A stretch of DNA of 64,000 nt from Tomocerus qinae (lineage: Eukaryota > Arthropoda > Collembola > Entomobryomorpha > Tomoceridae): the NCBI GenBank assembly GCA_020055645.1, contig CM034547.1, forward strand, positions 34,230,909-34,294,908. The letters are read 5' to 3'. The notes under the pieces are model-generated. The model did not search any database, was not told the origin of the DNA, and worked only from the letters and a program-made list of their open reading frames with translations. Of this stretch, positions 12,801 to 27,514 are shown piece by piece (position 1 is the first letter of the stretch; each line of letters starts with the position of its first letter). A program made the position numbers and the translations under genes.

Positions 12801-15800
12801 TGCAAACTGATCTGGTTTTGTTAAATTGACTTGACATTCAGAAGTAATCTCGCCTTGGTATGATGCTTGTAGAATGTACGTGTATGTTTTAAGGCTAAGT
12901 GTAGCAGATAGAGTCAGTCAGCTAATAATAGAGCACACACGAATCACTCGAATATTAGCTACGCACAGTGTGCAGAGGACAATCTCAACACTCCAGTCAA
13001 TACAACCCAACAAGTCCTTCCTTCCGTACAGTACCTGACCTGTCTGCCTTACAAAGGATACAAAAGGAAAAGGTGCAGACTTGAACCATCCACGAACCTA
13101 TCTATGCAAGATCATCAGGGATCACAAGTCCCGAAGTCACAGACCCACTCTTCTACCCAATGCTACCCTTTCCGCTTATTTACCTTACCAACACCAACAC
13201 TATTCAGCAACTGGTAATTATTGTTCTCAGTCCATATCCGATAGAATTCCTCAAAACTAACTATTCGCCACATATTTCAAACAATTATTTCATCCCACTA
13301 GTAATCCTCTGTTTTCATTCCCTAATCGTGCAGATACGATGTACTAGACGCCAAGTCTATAAAGTGTATTGCCATAGCCATACCAAAATAATTCAAGTGC
13401 TAATGAACCTGCCAGCTATGACAGCAGTTCACAAGTGTCCGTCTATAATATGTACTTGCATAGTGCTTAGTAGCCATAACGTCATTTCATTACTACTGGT
13501 CAATACCGCTTGTGTTGTTAGTAGTTTCAGGACTTTTATGCATCTTTGTGTGTCATTATTGACATCCATCTTCCCGTTATAGAATCAACAATCGATTGCT
13601 TAGATTTATGTTGCAATCCTTTCACTGGCGTATAATTATAGCGCGGGGGTGGCGAGGGTGGCAACGTAAATTTCGATTATTACGATATTAGCAAATATTA
13701 TCCAAAAGAGACTGCGCATTTCAAAGAATAGCATTGTCAAGACAGATAGAATAGAATTTTCCACCATTTTTTACAAATGATTCAATTTTTACCTGTGCTG
13801 AAACAAGATTTTGTATAGAGACTTTGCGTGTTTTTTCTACCCATCTTCCCATGATACTCCAGCTGGAAGCGACCAAAATAAACCAGTGTAATCATTCTAC
13901 TTTTATGGTACACATATTTAAAGTTAAGCCTATACTGTGCATATCTAGAACAGCAGACTGCATGAATCTATCAGTTAATTCACAAACGGTGTGAGGAGTG
14001 ACTTTAAATATAGCGTGGGAGTTCAGAGTAATCTTTTCAACAGATTCTGGGCAGTAAGAGCTTTAATTGCCTGTCTCATTAGCACAGAATGACTCTGATT
14101 AGCAGTGATTAGTGAGGACCTGAAGGATCTATATGTACCATAACATGTACTTATCTGTACATATACAAAAAGCAAAAACGCAGGAAAAACGTATGTGTAT
14201 TGTTAGAAGGATGGTTTGTCTGTTCTATTTGTGTCACAATTAAAAACATTTTGCTGAGAAAAAACGAATTGTAATTAAGTTTCATATCAACAGGATTTTC
14301 CTGCTAAATAATCACAAAGATATTTTGTAGTATGGTACTTTGTACATAATCTTATTTGATCTCAATCTGCTATTCGTTTTAGTCTTCAATGTTTCACTCA
14401 CAGGGAATCAAATTCTACATATACATAGGGTAATTTAAACGTATTCATTAGTTAATGAAGCAAATTCCAACTGTTTGTACTCCTACATTTACTTAATGGC
14501 CAAAATATTGTAAATACATTTTGTAATAATTTGGCAGTAGGGCTTGTCTGTTACTGCTAAAACTAAAAGTATATAATGTGTACTTGACTTATAAATATTA
14601 AGCCGAGGTAGGTAGTCATTGCCTTTATGATACCAATTGGTAGAAAAATGTCCGATTTGTTTAGTTGAGAATTTGGAGATGAGATTCATAATCTGCATGA
14701 GAATCAGTTCTACTTTGCCTTCAGATAATATACGTAAGATACTGTGTGTGGCCATGGGCCAGTCAGTCAGCGTTGTTAGGTATTGTATAAATACATTCTT
14801 GTGATATAAATGCTGTAGATTTCATTATAACATAATTATCTCAAAGACTGAGAGTAAATGCATAGCTGGTTGCAAAGTATGTTAGTTCTAAAGATACTAC
14901 AAAGGAATCACGGAACGACTAGGAGAGTAACAAAGACAATTAGCACGTATTTTCTATAACACTACCACGAAGCGACCGACATCACAAAAAAGCAGAACGG
15001 AAACAACACTGAAACTTAATACCAGTATGGACAAAAGAACTACACCGGTTCGACAGATCTCACAATCAGGCCAGTCTAGTTTACATTACCTAAGCCCATC
15101 ACTTACCTTGAGAGAGAAAGAAGTCTGGCTGATAAACTTATACAGAATCTTGTAATTGATATCCCCTATCCAAAGAAGTATAGTTTTACACAGAAATGAT
15201 AAGTATAACAACTGGATGATATTCCCTATTTGTGCGTATGAATAAAATGAGGAAATTATTAACAACTTACATACCAGCGCAGGTAAATAATACAAACTCG
15301 TACCATGCCTCTATTTTTCGTCCTTTTTTGGATTAATTCCAAAGGATACACTTTTCAGTTTTTCTTTCCTAGTAATAGGTTCATTCATACAAATGTACAT
15401 TAATATCGTATTTGTTAGAGATTGTGTTATCTGTGTAGTAGTATAATACAAAATCAATGTCTTGGATTGGGTATGCAACAGTTTTGGTTTACTAAATGCT
15501 TTTGATGGTATTAGACTTTTCTTTAAGTTCCATTTCATTATTCTGAAATTGATAATGCTATTTGCCCATTCTTAATTACCCGTCAACTCAACATTATTGA
15601 TACATGTGAATCGTCAGCATTAGATCACCTTGAGCAATTAATTAACGATGTTGATAAGTACAAAGATACAAGTGAAGATCTATTATCTTTCTCATAATAG
15701 TGATTAAGAAATAGAACTAAAGTTAACTCAAATAAATTAACATACATATGGGCACTATGATATTTGACATTACTAACATAACTGTATTAATCAAGTATAC

Positions 15801-18800
15801 ATGCGGTAAACATCGTAATTGTAAACCGTGATCCAAAGCTAAAGATAACATAACAAAGTCGTCATACATGGAAGACTTAAGGCATAGGTACTTAATATTG
15901 CCACAACATACCTCTATAACCATATTTATGTATAAAAAATAGTCACGTATATTATGACGAATACCTCGCTTAGAAATACCCACTCCTTTCACATCGGTAT
16001 AAATACATAAATAGAAATAATGATGAAAAGGGTATCTGTACGTGCATTACTAAAGCTGAAATTGGTGAAGATGAAGAGGTACATAAGACTAAACGGACAT
16101 TGAGAAAATTCTCACTATTCTTGGGTAGGCATGATGGTGTTAGATGTACACTAGCTATAGTGTTCGTTTCTCTCAAGGTGGTCTCATCCAGTTCCACATC
16201 TTCCCATTCTAAAATGAACTCCACTGACATGAACTTCAGTCGTAAATACTCATCTCCTCTTGTGATGCCAAGATGAAGTGTAAAGTAGTACACAAAAAGG
16301 TGTAAAAGGTTTCTTTCATCTGTCTATGACTATACCATGCATGCACTTCGTTGATCCATAGTTATTTACTTTGTGCATGTCCGTATGCAAGGTACGATAT
16401 GTATTATGTAGCATACAATCACAAACTTTGTGTGTCTGAATGCATCACATCAAGATAACATAGTGAAGCTCTTTAGTTCAATGTATGAACATATACTAAT
16501 ACAGTAAATACTAAATACATAGGTACCAAATTAACAACTTTATTTTACGTACATCAGCCTTACGTGTTATTTAGCGTTATTCGATCCTAATAATTGATTA
16601 CAAAAATCATTATTGAATCCGCGAAGATATTTACCAAGTAGTGTGCATTGTACATACTATACCTATGTACATGGAATAGATACTTGGACACATTTACATT
16701 TTTATACTGGATAAAATTTGCTTTATTCTCATAAGCAGAGTATTTCTTTGTGGTTACCACAACCATTGATCTTACGCTGCAGAATGAAAAACAATTTTCC
16801 ACTACAAATACATTCAAGAATGTGACTAATAATAAGGAAGCAATAAACACTAAAGATGTAGGAATAAATCTGAATGCCGACTTACAGTCTGCCGATTTTT
16901 CAAAAGTACGTCTATTCATCTACAACAGTATCTGTAAATATATTTCGGAGTAAAATATTTCCATGGGCTTAAACCATTTTATTTTACATAATTATCTATT
17001 TCACCAAATAAAGTATGACATAATAATATGATCCAATTCCTACCAGTTACATCACAAGTTTCACACACCCTTTAATCATTACTGCATGTCGTTTGCATGG
17101 TGGAATAGATAGGGCGGTATAATTGTACTTTTGAAGGCGATAGCATATTGTATCATCATTTTACATGTTCAAATATTAAATGGGAGCATCAAACATTTTT
17201 TCCGTACGTCGAAAACGACAAATACTGAGATTCTTGATACACATTACAAGTAGGTACGTAAACATGTATGCACACAGTTGATTTAGTGAGACATCGTGGC
17301 GTGATAGGGATTGCTGAGGTAGAATGTGATATTTATATCACACAAAAGTGTATGCGAAAGGTCATTTTCCACCCATACGTAATAATATCTGTACTCTGCG
17401 CTGTCGTCTGCATTATGGCTTTCAATGGACACTGTCTGATTTAACTAAGCACTCCGTTCAAAGGGTTCCGAATAGCAGAGATTATTTTAATAAAATAAAA
17501 AACATCACTTTTCATCCCTTCCTTCTTGGCCGTTCCAGTTTAATGCCATTATTGAACAACAGACCAGATAGTTTTAGCAAAGTTTTACTTACTGATAGCT
17601 TGGATAGTTTAAAGATTTTTCCGTGGCGAGGATTCGTATATATAGTGCACTAGGAAGCTGTATATAAAATTGAATCGCCAGTAAATTGTCAGGCACAACG
17701 CGAAATAAGTATAAAATGTGACAATTAATTTATAGTAGGTATATTATAATGTCAAAGTCCTACATTCAGAATAGTGGAGTCTTAACATCCCCGACTGCGA
17801 CGACCCTGTGCAATATAGTGTTAAGTTCCATTAAACCCAGGACTCACTCCTATCTTCTGCTTCCATAAAGAGATTACCCCAACTTATTTTTTGTGTATGA
17901 ACTCAAGGCAAATAGTCTCCAAACCTTCTGGCGCATTCAAATGTGTCATCGACGAATATCTAATTACATGCTCCGTATACCTATAATCAATTATAAGGAA
18001 TAAAAATCAGCTTATCTTCATCTTATATTTAGAGGAATGCCAAGACGCCTACTTATGTAATCGGCAATCATGTTGCATGTTTGTTTATTCCAGCAATGAA
18101 CGTAAGTAATATACTGATGATAGGTTAATATAAGGGTAATAAATATTAATTTTAAGCTAAAACTACCAAGCAATATAGTATGATCTTTAGTGATTTCCTT
18201 CCATACACAGGGTACCAAAATTAAGCAAAATGTAAAAATAATCAGCCAATTTTTGGTTTTTAACAATTAAGTCTGAGACGAACTCCGTCGAAGCGAACGA
18301 CATTCATTACTGTTTGTGTTTGCATATCCATAAATCGGTGGCAAACAGATAGTGTGGAACAATATGTATTATTCAACAACGAATGATAATTGGTAATGAT
18401 GATGAATAGATTAGCTATTGCTGACAAGTGCCGTACACCAAATTAGTGACCCATAACAGGTTTGTGTTGATTCAAGTAATAATGTATGCTGCAATTCATC
18501 AAGTATATTACAAAATCAGATTATTGATTAAAACCATTTGTCGGGGTAGTATAGTGCATGCAGTGATGATAACCTGCCACCAAAACTATTTTTGAGTACC
18601 TATATGAAATTGGAGTATTTGTATGTATGAGCTATGTTGGTATTTTGGTATATATATTTCTTCCAGTAAACCATCATCTAACTGAATCTACGTTAGATTC
18701 AAAGCAAATTGAAGTATTCACTCCATATTTTCATTAATCTAATTCTGTCATTTTGATCTCTCTGAATTCAGAAATTCAACTCGGGTATGTAAATTTTTAG

Positions 18801-21800
18801 GTACCTATATAATATATGTAGCAGTTATCAACTACTAACTATTATCTGTATGTATGAATTTTGGATTTAACATTAACATTACTAATTCCATCTGTAATAA
18901 TTCTAATTTTACTCCGTTGATGATGTTTTTAAGGGGATAACCAAATGGTTAAAATAGTGTATGACTTCTCCGTTAAATTCAAAGCAATTGAAATTGCCGT
19001 CTATGCAATATGATCTCCTACAGTAAGTAAGCCTCCTGCCCTTAAATACATTATTTTTGCTAACCCTGTACTGCCGTAATAAACATTATTAGTATGAATT
19101 GAATGTACATATTTCTATTTTAATCCGTGATTCAGTTAAGATTTAATTAGCCAAGTAAATTAGAGTCGATGTGAGTGAAGTAAGAATGGAAATGTTCAGT
19201 TGGCAATAGACAAGCAAGTGTCAAAGGTTGTTTGCCATAAATTTTATTGTAATGCTCCATTATTCTGACAATACTTTGACTAGATAACATTTCTCACGGT
19301 ACTGCGCTGTAATATTTTGCTAAAATAAATGTGTGTGGGTTCCATGATTCCATGATGCAATGAGATCATCAATTTAATACTAGCATAAATACGTCTCAAA
19401 TTGATAGAAGATGCAAAAATAACCTACCCATAATACAACTGCTTATATCAAGAGATCAGAGAGGGTGTGTAACTGACGTAGTGACTCCTTAATATATTTG
19501 CAATTTGAGGTAAATAATGCTTAAGGTTAAGCGTACTACTTATTAAACCACTGTCGTATGTGGTGATGTACTGAATGAATGAGACTCAATTAAAGATCGT
19601 ACATAGTCTATATATTACAATTAACTTTATAATATCACTAGTTCATTCATATTCATATGTCCATTTTATGGTCTACATGTATATATTACAATTAAGTACT
19701 AATGCGGAATAAGCTGTGTACATCATCATTTATGCAGAAAAGCAAAGATCATTTTAATGTTTATTCCAAATATCTGTAACATCTCACTCAAGAGAACGTC
19801 GAACTATGGATTCGTTAAGGGTGTTAGTTTCAAATTATATAGATTTACTAGTGCACTAAAAGTGCAAGAACTAATCAGCTAAATTAAAATCTACATTATA
19901 GTAATAGTAAGTTCTGAGTATCGTATTTGGACAATGGCTATAAAGAAGGTACATTTTAGTCGCACAATTATGTGTACTGTAGTTGAAAATGAAATCCTTC
20001 AAATAATTACCTAGTCTCAAGTAACCTCAGTACAGCCAGAAGTATGCTTCAAGTAAGTTAATATTGAATAAAGTTTAATCCATATAATGTAATGCTGGAT
20101 ATGCAACAACAAAGCATTTATTGCCTTTCACTAATTAAATGTAAGAGAAAACAAATGATTTCTAAAGTCGTTATCTCTTCCCATGGAATCTAGATAGCTA
20201 TGTGTAATAGCTAAACGAAACCACATACACACAGAATAATATTGTAACAAGAAGTAGCTATTTGGAATCCAAAAACGACACTCCATATTCCACATTTCGA
20301 ACAAATTATTAATACTAATAATATAGTTATGTACTCCTAAAAGTAATTCCTAGGTATTTTCGACATGACCATGAACATTCCATAAAATTAGACTATTAAT
20401 GCTACCTTGATTGAACTTCATGAAACGTACTAAATGTACCTCGGGTTAGCCACTAGAGAGTGGCTCTGACTGACTGTCACATCTTTAATCGCAAAAATAG
20501 TTAATAAAATGTCCTAAACGAATACCATGTCACAAAAACGACAATAACTGATTAAACTATTACTTAATCCAGTAACAATCACTATAAACATCTGCCGGTA
20601 ATTGTTGGTCTTGGTATAAAAAGAAGAATGCATTTTAAAAGAGCCTTATACATATACAGATAAATACTGCTATGTAGCAGTTATTATTATGTATACAGTT
20701 ATGTAGTATGTAGGTAGTGTAAGTTACGTTTGTTTATACCTGAAAGTTGTACATGAATGTGGATAGATTTGCAATGATTTTTTCACAATCGATCATTATA
20801 CGATTTGGCCATTTATTATTTCTCCTGTGAATGCAGGCAATTCACATGACAGATAAATGCCTATTTTAATTTTAACCTTTATAAATAAGAAATACAGTAG
20901 ATAGGATGTATGCTAGAAAGTATCCCAAATCATAAGTGTAACAGTAAAAAAATCATAAATAATGTGTAATTAATATTATTAAAGAGTAATCATTAATTAC
21001 AACAATAAATATGGTAATGTAATAATATCTTCATTATTATTACCACTGTCAGCATATCATCATTCAAATGTTTTTCACAACTAATCAACTATTTTATGTA
21101 GGTGTAGGATCATTAGGCATAGTATAGTATGTAGGTATATCATGTTTAGTGTATTGTATAGATAGGTAGCTAGGTGCCAGACGACATAAAATCTTACACA
21201 TGCAATTCTCATTATCGTTTATAATAGTTCTTACCTGTTCACTTATCAATTAGTTTCTATGTGGGTAGGTAAGGTTAGGGTTTAGGCATTTAATAAGTAG
21301 CTTAGTAGTAACATTTTTTTCATAATTTACTAACAATAATCATGAATACTAAATACTGAGTAACACAGACAAGGACTTGCTTTTTTTATTGTTTTGTCAA
21401 TATATTATTAGTACTTCCTACTAAAATTTACTTGGTAAAATGTTAAATTATTCGCTAACCCTACTACATTGCTGATAAGTTATTCTAGTGTTTATTCTTT
21501 TGAAATAGAGATAATATTATTAGTTACAGCATCGATCTGTATATTATTTCTGGAATTTTTTGTTCGTAGTCGCCAACAAACAGAACATTGCAATCGTAAC
21601 ATGGGTTGGTTCAATACGTCAATGTCAATATATTTTAGGTACATTTTTATTTTGAAAAAAATTGAGGCCGCGATATATTTAAATTTCCTGTCAGTGTACA
21701 AATTTTAATATTTAAACGTCATATTATTCGTTGATTTAACCTACAATGCAATCGAAGCAACTGCTAAACCAACTCAAGAACATTTATTTCTACCATAATA

Positions 21801-22404
21801 GCATTATTTTTAATTTACAACGGAGCTCTATTAGTTTTAAATGTATTTTATACTAAAAAGTCAAATTCGAAAATGTAGAAGTATGCAGTTACCTATACAT
21901 CTATTGTAACATTAAGTACCTCTATGAATTATATATAATGTATTATTATTATCATTTACCAGCATCACGATTTATGCAGAATTACTTGCGGATTCTATGA
22001 AGAGATAGATAAGTGCTCGCCTGCGTAAATAGGGTTAGAAAATGCATAAAACCGAACGCTAACAAACTACAATAGAGAAAAATGTTATTTCGTCTGAAAT
22101 TAACAAATTATATGTTGTACGTTTGGCTGCAGACCGAGTTTGCTTTCAAACCCTCTCACAAGACAGGACGTAGCAGGTCCAGGATCCTCAAAGTACCTTT
22201 TAACCAATTACTAGAATGAATTACGAGCCATTAGCACGTAGCCCAATAACAAACATATGCAAATGTAACACTTCGTCGGGGAGTGGTACACAATTTTGAT
22301 AGAGGAGTAGTATAAGGTAGGTAGGTATCATTTATCTTTACTTCAACTTTTTTAATTGTATTCTACTCCGACGGTGGGAGAAGGTAATGGTCTCCGTCGT
22401 CCAG
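6867..22404. other. 15.5 kb without a recognised gene
   Basis: AT-rich throughout; scattered ORFs of at most 140 codons show no family resemblance. The best-looking one is minus strand 15970-16293 (107 codons, contains ITRGDEYLRLKFMSVEFILE), without clear splice context. A consensus donor on the minus strand (CTCAAG followed by GTAAGT, near 15110) could mark an upstream non-coding exon of the Spatzle-like gene. Slightly GC-richer DNA lies at 12900-13600. I see no transposon, tandem array or RNA gene here. Confidence 0.4.
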
Positions 22405-22456
22405 TCATTTCGGTCGACTAGCTGCTTTCTTCTTTTTCTTTTTGAAGCAGCAACAT
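22405..22456 (-). CDS. gish: Terminal mini-exon of casein kinase I gamma (Cys/poly-Lys membrane anchor)
   Basis: A 52-nt exon following TGATGTAG acceptor. The codon split across the intron (AA + A) restores Lys, then three cysteines, Phe, six lysines, AASRPK and TGA. In CK1 gamma this tail is S-palmitoylated and holds the kinase at the plasma membrane. The splice donor at 22546 (GTATGG) is the only one that keeps the frame. Confidence 0.9.
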
Positions 22457-25400
22457 CTACATCAATTAAAATTCATTATTACACTCTATTTCATAACTTA
22501 TGCGTTATGATCTGTAAATGAAAATTTAAAAATAAGATAACCATACTTAGTCTCTGAATGAGTCTCCAGTTCAGCTTGTTGCGTAATAGGTGTATTGGAA
22601 TGACCAGCGGTAGGGTCATCTGCATTTAGCTCACCATTCGTAGAACTCACAACCTATACAAAAGCAATACCGTTAGAAAGAATTTAAGTATAGATAGTCA
22701 AAGTATAAAACGCTAAAATCCTATCGTATCCTCAACCGTCCAACTACATAATCCAACACTACTACACGAGGTTAAGTTTTAGTACAACTAGATAACTTTT
22801 ATGCTAAGCTCACCCAAAACAGAAAAGGAAGTTTAGCGCATAATTCAATAACGCTTACAACACTAAGTAATTATTGTCCACATTCCTAAAAGTTGTTAGT
22901 TCGCCTAGTGCCATAAATAGAATTATAACATACATATTTACATACCAATCATTTTTCAACAAAGAAAATATTTATGACCATGACTGAACAAGACAAAACA
23001 ATCGATATTGTGTACATACAGAACAAACAATTATGTGACTATGTGATAAATCTATGCTTAGCTAACTAAGTCTGGGGAAAACAATCGTGACAAAAATAGA
23101 CACAAGTGAGCACTGTTTTTCCACTTTAAAAACTTGCTACACAGTGCAGTTTTATTTAGTGAACAACAACAAGGATCAAAACAAGAAAAGTCTGAGCCAA
23201 TGAGCATTTTATCATCTGCTGTTAACATTATCGAAAGCATAGTAGGAGCTAATGAAGACCCAATGTATGGAGGAATACAAACTAACACACGCGGTCAAGG
23301 TATTCTCCGATGAACACAACCCAAAACAGAAACATGTAACAGTCAACATTAATTTGGTTATTACGATACACAACAAGGAAATCATAGAACTGCAAACGCA
23401 GATGCGTCGGAGTATATGTAAGGTAGCTATTAACTTGACTAAGGAAGCAACAGCAATTTAATCAAAATAAATTTGAAAGAAGCAAGAAAATACGTCCCTT
23501 TAACCCATAACAACATGAACAAAAACTATACAAGTTCGGTTAAATTTCCACGAGCTACGTTTACAAAATTACGAACAGCTGAAAGGGAAACAAGAAGATT
23601 CTACGAACTGATTAAACAACAAAATAGCAGTTTCACAGCATTTAAAAAATTACGTCCAGCTCAGCTCAATCGAATTCAAGTCAATTCACTTCACCTGTAC
23701 AGAACCGTGTCGATCATTTCCAGGTGTGAGGTCGTGTCCCAAGGAGGACGACGGCCAATTCTGGAGATTATCCGACCATCCGCTTTCTTTATTACCTCCC
23801 GCGCCTCCCCCCTGAAGTGTCAGTTATATCAAACAACAGATTCCCAAAACATAACTTAGCTGTGGTCTACTAATATTAAACTGCATTATTATTGATTAAC
23901 TAGTTTTTAGGATGGTATCTAATCACAATCTTGTATCCCCTTGGATAATGGTTAAACAGTAAATTGAGATGGAAAATAATATCATAACATGACTTGAATC
24001 AATTTTGGATGTATGATTTGTAACATTTGTTAGAAACTTTACAAAGCATCATACTGTTTTAGTCGTTAGTTACAATAATTATTTTGCTAGAACGGACTAG
24101 AAGGACGGACAGTCAGGTATTCAAATACCAAAACTTTCAAAAACAGGTTATTTAGAGTAATAAAATGCAATAAGCCATCATAGAACACATGTAAACATTA
24201 CGAGAAAAACTAAAATCCTTATTGCATATATGTATGTCATATCTATAAATTAAAATTAAGCTAAAATGTAAACTTCATCAACTACAGCATTATTATTGTA
24301 AAATTGTAAAAACTAAAATCAAAATACCAAAATTTAATTAAATGCTTCAAGGATTAAAAAAAACTTAAAAGCATTCAAAATGTTCAATCATACGTACAAA
24401 ACTGTCACAGGATCACCTGTATATTTAATACAGAAATACACATAATAAATATCAATCACAGTAAGTACGTCACTGGCTATAGCATAATATTATTAAGAAA
24501 AGTAAGTAAGTGGTACGATACAAGCAAGATTAAATATACCCTGGGGACGTGTGTTTGTGTAAATACCATATTTTAAAGAGATGGATAATATGTTTAACCT
24601 TTCTACTTATTGTTATTAAGGAGTTCATATATTGCATAATAATGTTACATAAACTATTGGTTTACAAAAAATTACCTTTGCCGATCTAGGATTGTTATGA
24701 GCTGATGCGTTATGTTGATGTCTTTGTTCTCTGTGAGGGGAAATTACTTCATGCGCCGTCTGAAGGGAGCCTATCGGCGTTGACTAAAACAAAACAGAAT
24801 GTCTTTAGACAACAATCACATAGATAAACTCATTAAACTGTATACTATGCAGTTTCGTGTCACAAAATTTACTTACATAAAGCTTACACAGACAAAGATT
24901 ACTAAGCTAATTATTTTTAGCGATACCATCCTATATTTTTGAATGACAGACTTTATCAAGCTAACAAATTATGAACGTTTAGTCAAAATTACAGTTAAAG
25001 ATTTCAAAGCGTAATTAAAAGGTATCATAATCATCTAGAGCAAGACGGTGCCTGTTAAACCTTTACAGAGCATTTTCCTGGTAACAAATACGAAAATTAA
25101 CTTCTGGAAAAGAATAAATCTACTCAGGCCGCAAATGTTCTGCACTTTTCAACAAGTAGTTTTCGAGAAAAACATAAAACCACAATTGGAGGAAGTGCTT
25201 CTGTTTTAATTCTGCCGCTTCTTCGTCTTCTTTATCACAATCTATTGTCTTATTAACTATTTTCAACCAGCCAATTTCAGGTAGTTAAGCCCAAGATACA
25301 AGAATTTAATCTGTATATACTTTTCGTTTAACTCAAGTAATTCTTACTATTCCTTCTTTAATAATACAAACACTATAATAAATATATTAATTCCTGTACC

Positions 25401-27314
25401 ATCTTTAAATATTTTATAGCATTAAAAGATTGAGTGAGTTCTAGTCTGCTTGCTGTCATTGTCAAATTGTCATCTTCATATTAAGTCAGAAATTACGACG
25501 CATTAAGTTACATATACAGGGTGTGGACATTTTGGAAATTAAAATCAATTACACACACACTATGTACTTCATAAGATGTAAAAGGAAAGCTTTAAGGTCA
25601 AGGTTCATTTTGAAATAAGGAATCTACTACAACTTCTAAGCCTAAATTCATCTACACCTGTATACTTAATTTTATTTCATAAAACCTGGCCGGATTTGGT
25701 TCTTTTACGATCAGAAGGAGGAGCATGCCTTAGAATTCTCAACTGGACGAAATTTGATGGCTTTTGCAGACATTTTTCAGATTTCAACCAAGAAGTTACA
25801 AAATAAATCAATATATATGTAAAATATAAGTAACATTATACGCCGCGTTTAAAACACGTAAAAGAAAACAACCAAAGAAGAGTACTGGGTTTTGAGTTAA
25901 GACAAGGAGGTGACAGAAGATCAGTCAAAACTCTAAACCTGAAAATATTTTCTCATTAAAAATTTTGAAACACAGCAAACATTTATTGATAAAGTTTCAA
26001 TCGATACATTGGAAAAACATGCTAATTCATCTATCGCCTTATTAACTGGAAACCCAGAATACTAGTTCGGTTATTTTTATATCCTAAATTACAGATTATT
26101 GCATTTAATAATAATAAATGTAATAAATATAATACGATTAAATAAGCTGACAGATGAGAAACAACGCAAATATTTCTTACCATAGTTTTTCCCGTCCAGT
26201 CAAATTCCCCATCGTCTACATACCCCTTTCTCTCAAAGAGATCGTGGAACATTCTTCTCAGGTATTCATAATCGGGAGTTTCAAAAAAGTCCAGTCTACG
26301 TACATACCTCAAGTATGTAGCCATCTCTTCTACAAATTTAAAGCTTTTATAGAAAAGTACGACGCAAGACAGCAGCTTTTCAAATATATAACAGATAATT
26401 AATATAATTACCCGGATAGCCTTCACAGAGAGTTTCAATAGGAGTAGCTCTTTTCGTGTCACCGATTCGTTGGTACCGCTCTTTCAATGTAGAAGTCTTC
26501 AGTCCCTGCCACGGCAATGATCCTCGCAGAAAATACATAAACATGTGTCCTAATGCTTCTAAGTCATCTCTCCTACTTTGTTCTAGAAAAATATTAAAGT
26601 TAAATTTGTATTAATAATAAAGATTAGCCAGCGAGAGTTTCAGCGTTCGATCCAGATTGACCTAGATTGTGATTGATCTCGGTCAACTATACCTCGTCCC
26701 ATGTGAGTGTTGATGCTCATATAACGAGCAGTGCCGGTGAGACTCTTATGTTCCCGGTAAGGTATATGCTTATTTGTTTCAGGATCGATATACTCCTTGG
26801 CTAATCCGAAGTCGATTATGTGAATGATTTTGTCTTTCTTATTCGAGCTCCGGCCAATTAGGAAGTTCTCAGGCTTTACATCCCGATACACTAGATGCTT
26901 TGAGTGTACATACTCTATCCTGTGTAACAGCTGGATGGCCACCAAGAGAACAGTCTTAAGAGTGAATCGTCTTCCACAGAGATCGAAGAGGTCTTCGAGG
27001 CTGGGACCAAGGAGTTCCATAACCAAAGCATTGTACTTTCCGCATGGTCCGAAATAAAACACATCGGGTACCCCGTCATGAGATCCTAATAGGCGGTAGA
27101 AGCGATATTCCATATGTAGCTGCGGCGCTTTAGTTTTCATCGGTTCCAGTTTGATAGCGACGTGTTCATTAGTGTACAAGTTTTTGCCTAGTCGTAATTC
27201 GCCAAAGTTTCCACATCCTATTTTCTTCCCCACTTTAAAATTAGGACCAACCATAAGGACTTGCGAGCCCCCAGAACTACCCCCTCCAGTGGTGTGATGT
27301 GTGCCTCGACTCAT
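22405..27314 (-). CDS. gish: Casein kinase I gamma (gilgamesh/CSNK1G orthologue), 6 coding exons
   Basis: Membrane-associated Ser/Thr kinase of the CK1 family; family members phosphorylate the Wnt co-receptor LRP6/Arrow and act in membrane trafficking. Exons in coding order: 26693-27314, 26412-26582, 26181-26329, 24676-24783, 22547-22653, 22405-22456. All have GT-AG borders and matching phases, giving 402 aa, close to the usual 400-450. Kinase domain: glycine loop GCGNFG at 33-38, Lys55 in VAIKLEP, catalytic YRDVKPENF with Asp145, and DFG at 168-170. The CK1 hallmark [14 protein letters not shown] follows. Exons 2-3 carry [18 protein letters not shown] and [17 protein letters not shown]. Exon 5 carries the gamma-specific [17 protein letters not shown]. 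The last exon codes for [10 protein letters not shown], the palmitoylation and polybasic membrane anchor of CK1 gamma. Start chosen at 27312-27314 (MSRGTHH), which matches vertebrate N-terminal length; an in-frame ATG 12 codons upstream exists. Confidence 0.95.
22654..24675 (-). other. Intron of casein kinase I gamma (2.0 kb)
   Basis: No second gene supported. Plus-strand open frames at 23252-23461 and 23473-23859 lie in this intron. The second (128 codons) is fairly polar but matches nothing I know and may be chance. Confidence 0.6.
24784..26180 (-). other. Intron of casein kinase I gamma (1.4 kb)
   Basis: AT-rich intron between the exon ending in GKTM and the exon opening with STPIGS. No repeat or nested gene recognised. 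Confidence 0.6.
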
Positions 27315-27502
27315 AATTTCAATCTGATTATATTGTGACGTATTCTTCACTTTAAGGTAGGTGGATAAAGGATATCGTGATGATATTCAATATTCCGAAA
27401 ATGAATAAATCTCCATAGATACCGTGGTAAGGTTCCAGGTAATTCTCCACCTTTATAATTCCTCAGCCCCCAATTCTTGCATCTCCTCCGACACAACTGG
27501 GC
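27315..27502 (-). other. Probable 5' UTR exon segment of casein kinase I gamma
   Basis: A good acceptor (TTTTTATTTTTAG) lies just upstream at about 27503 on the minus strand, so the first coding exon probably begins here with about 190 nt of leader. The leader holds a short upstream ATG frame (ATGCAAGAATTG...) ending after ten codons or fewer, which could damp translation. The non-coding first exon is not identified. Confidence 0.4.
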
Positions 27503-27514
27503 CTAAAAATAAAA

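Noticed and set aside
13160-13582. 140-codon plus-strand ORF, hydrophobic
   Set aside because: Low-complexity hydrophobic translation typical of AT-rich DNA, no domain, no splice support.
15970-16293. Minus-strand 107-codon ORF with a plausible-looking peptide
   Set aside because: Codon use and composition look acceptable, but there is no family match, no clean splice pair and no neighbouring exon. Left as unidentified.
23473-23859. Plus-strand 128-codon ORF in a CK1 gamma intron
   Set aside because: No family resemblance or promoter seen; intronic ORFs of this length occur by chance.
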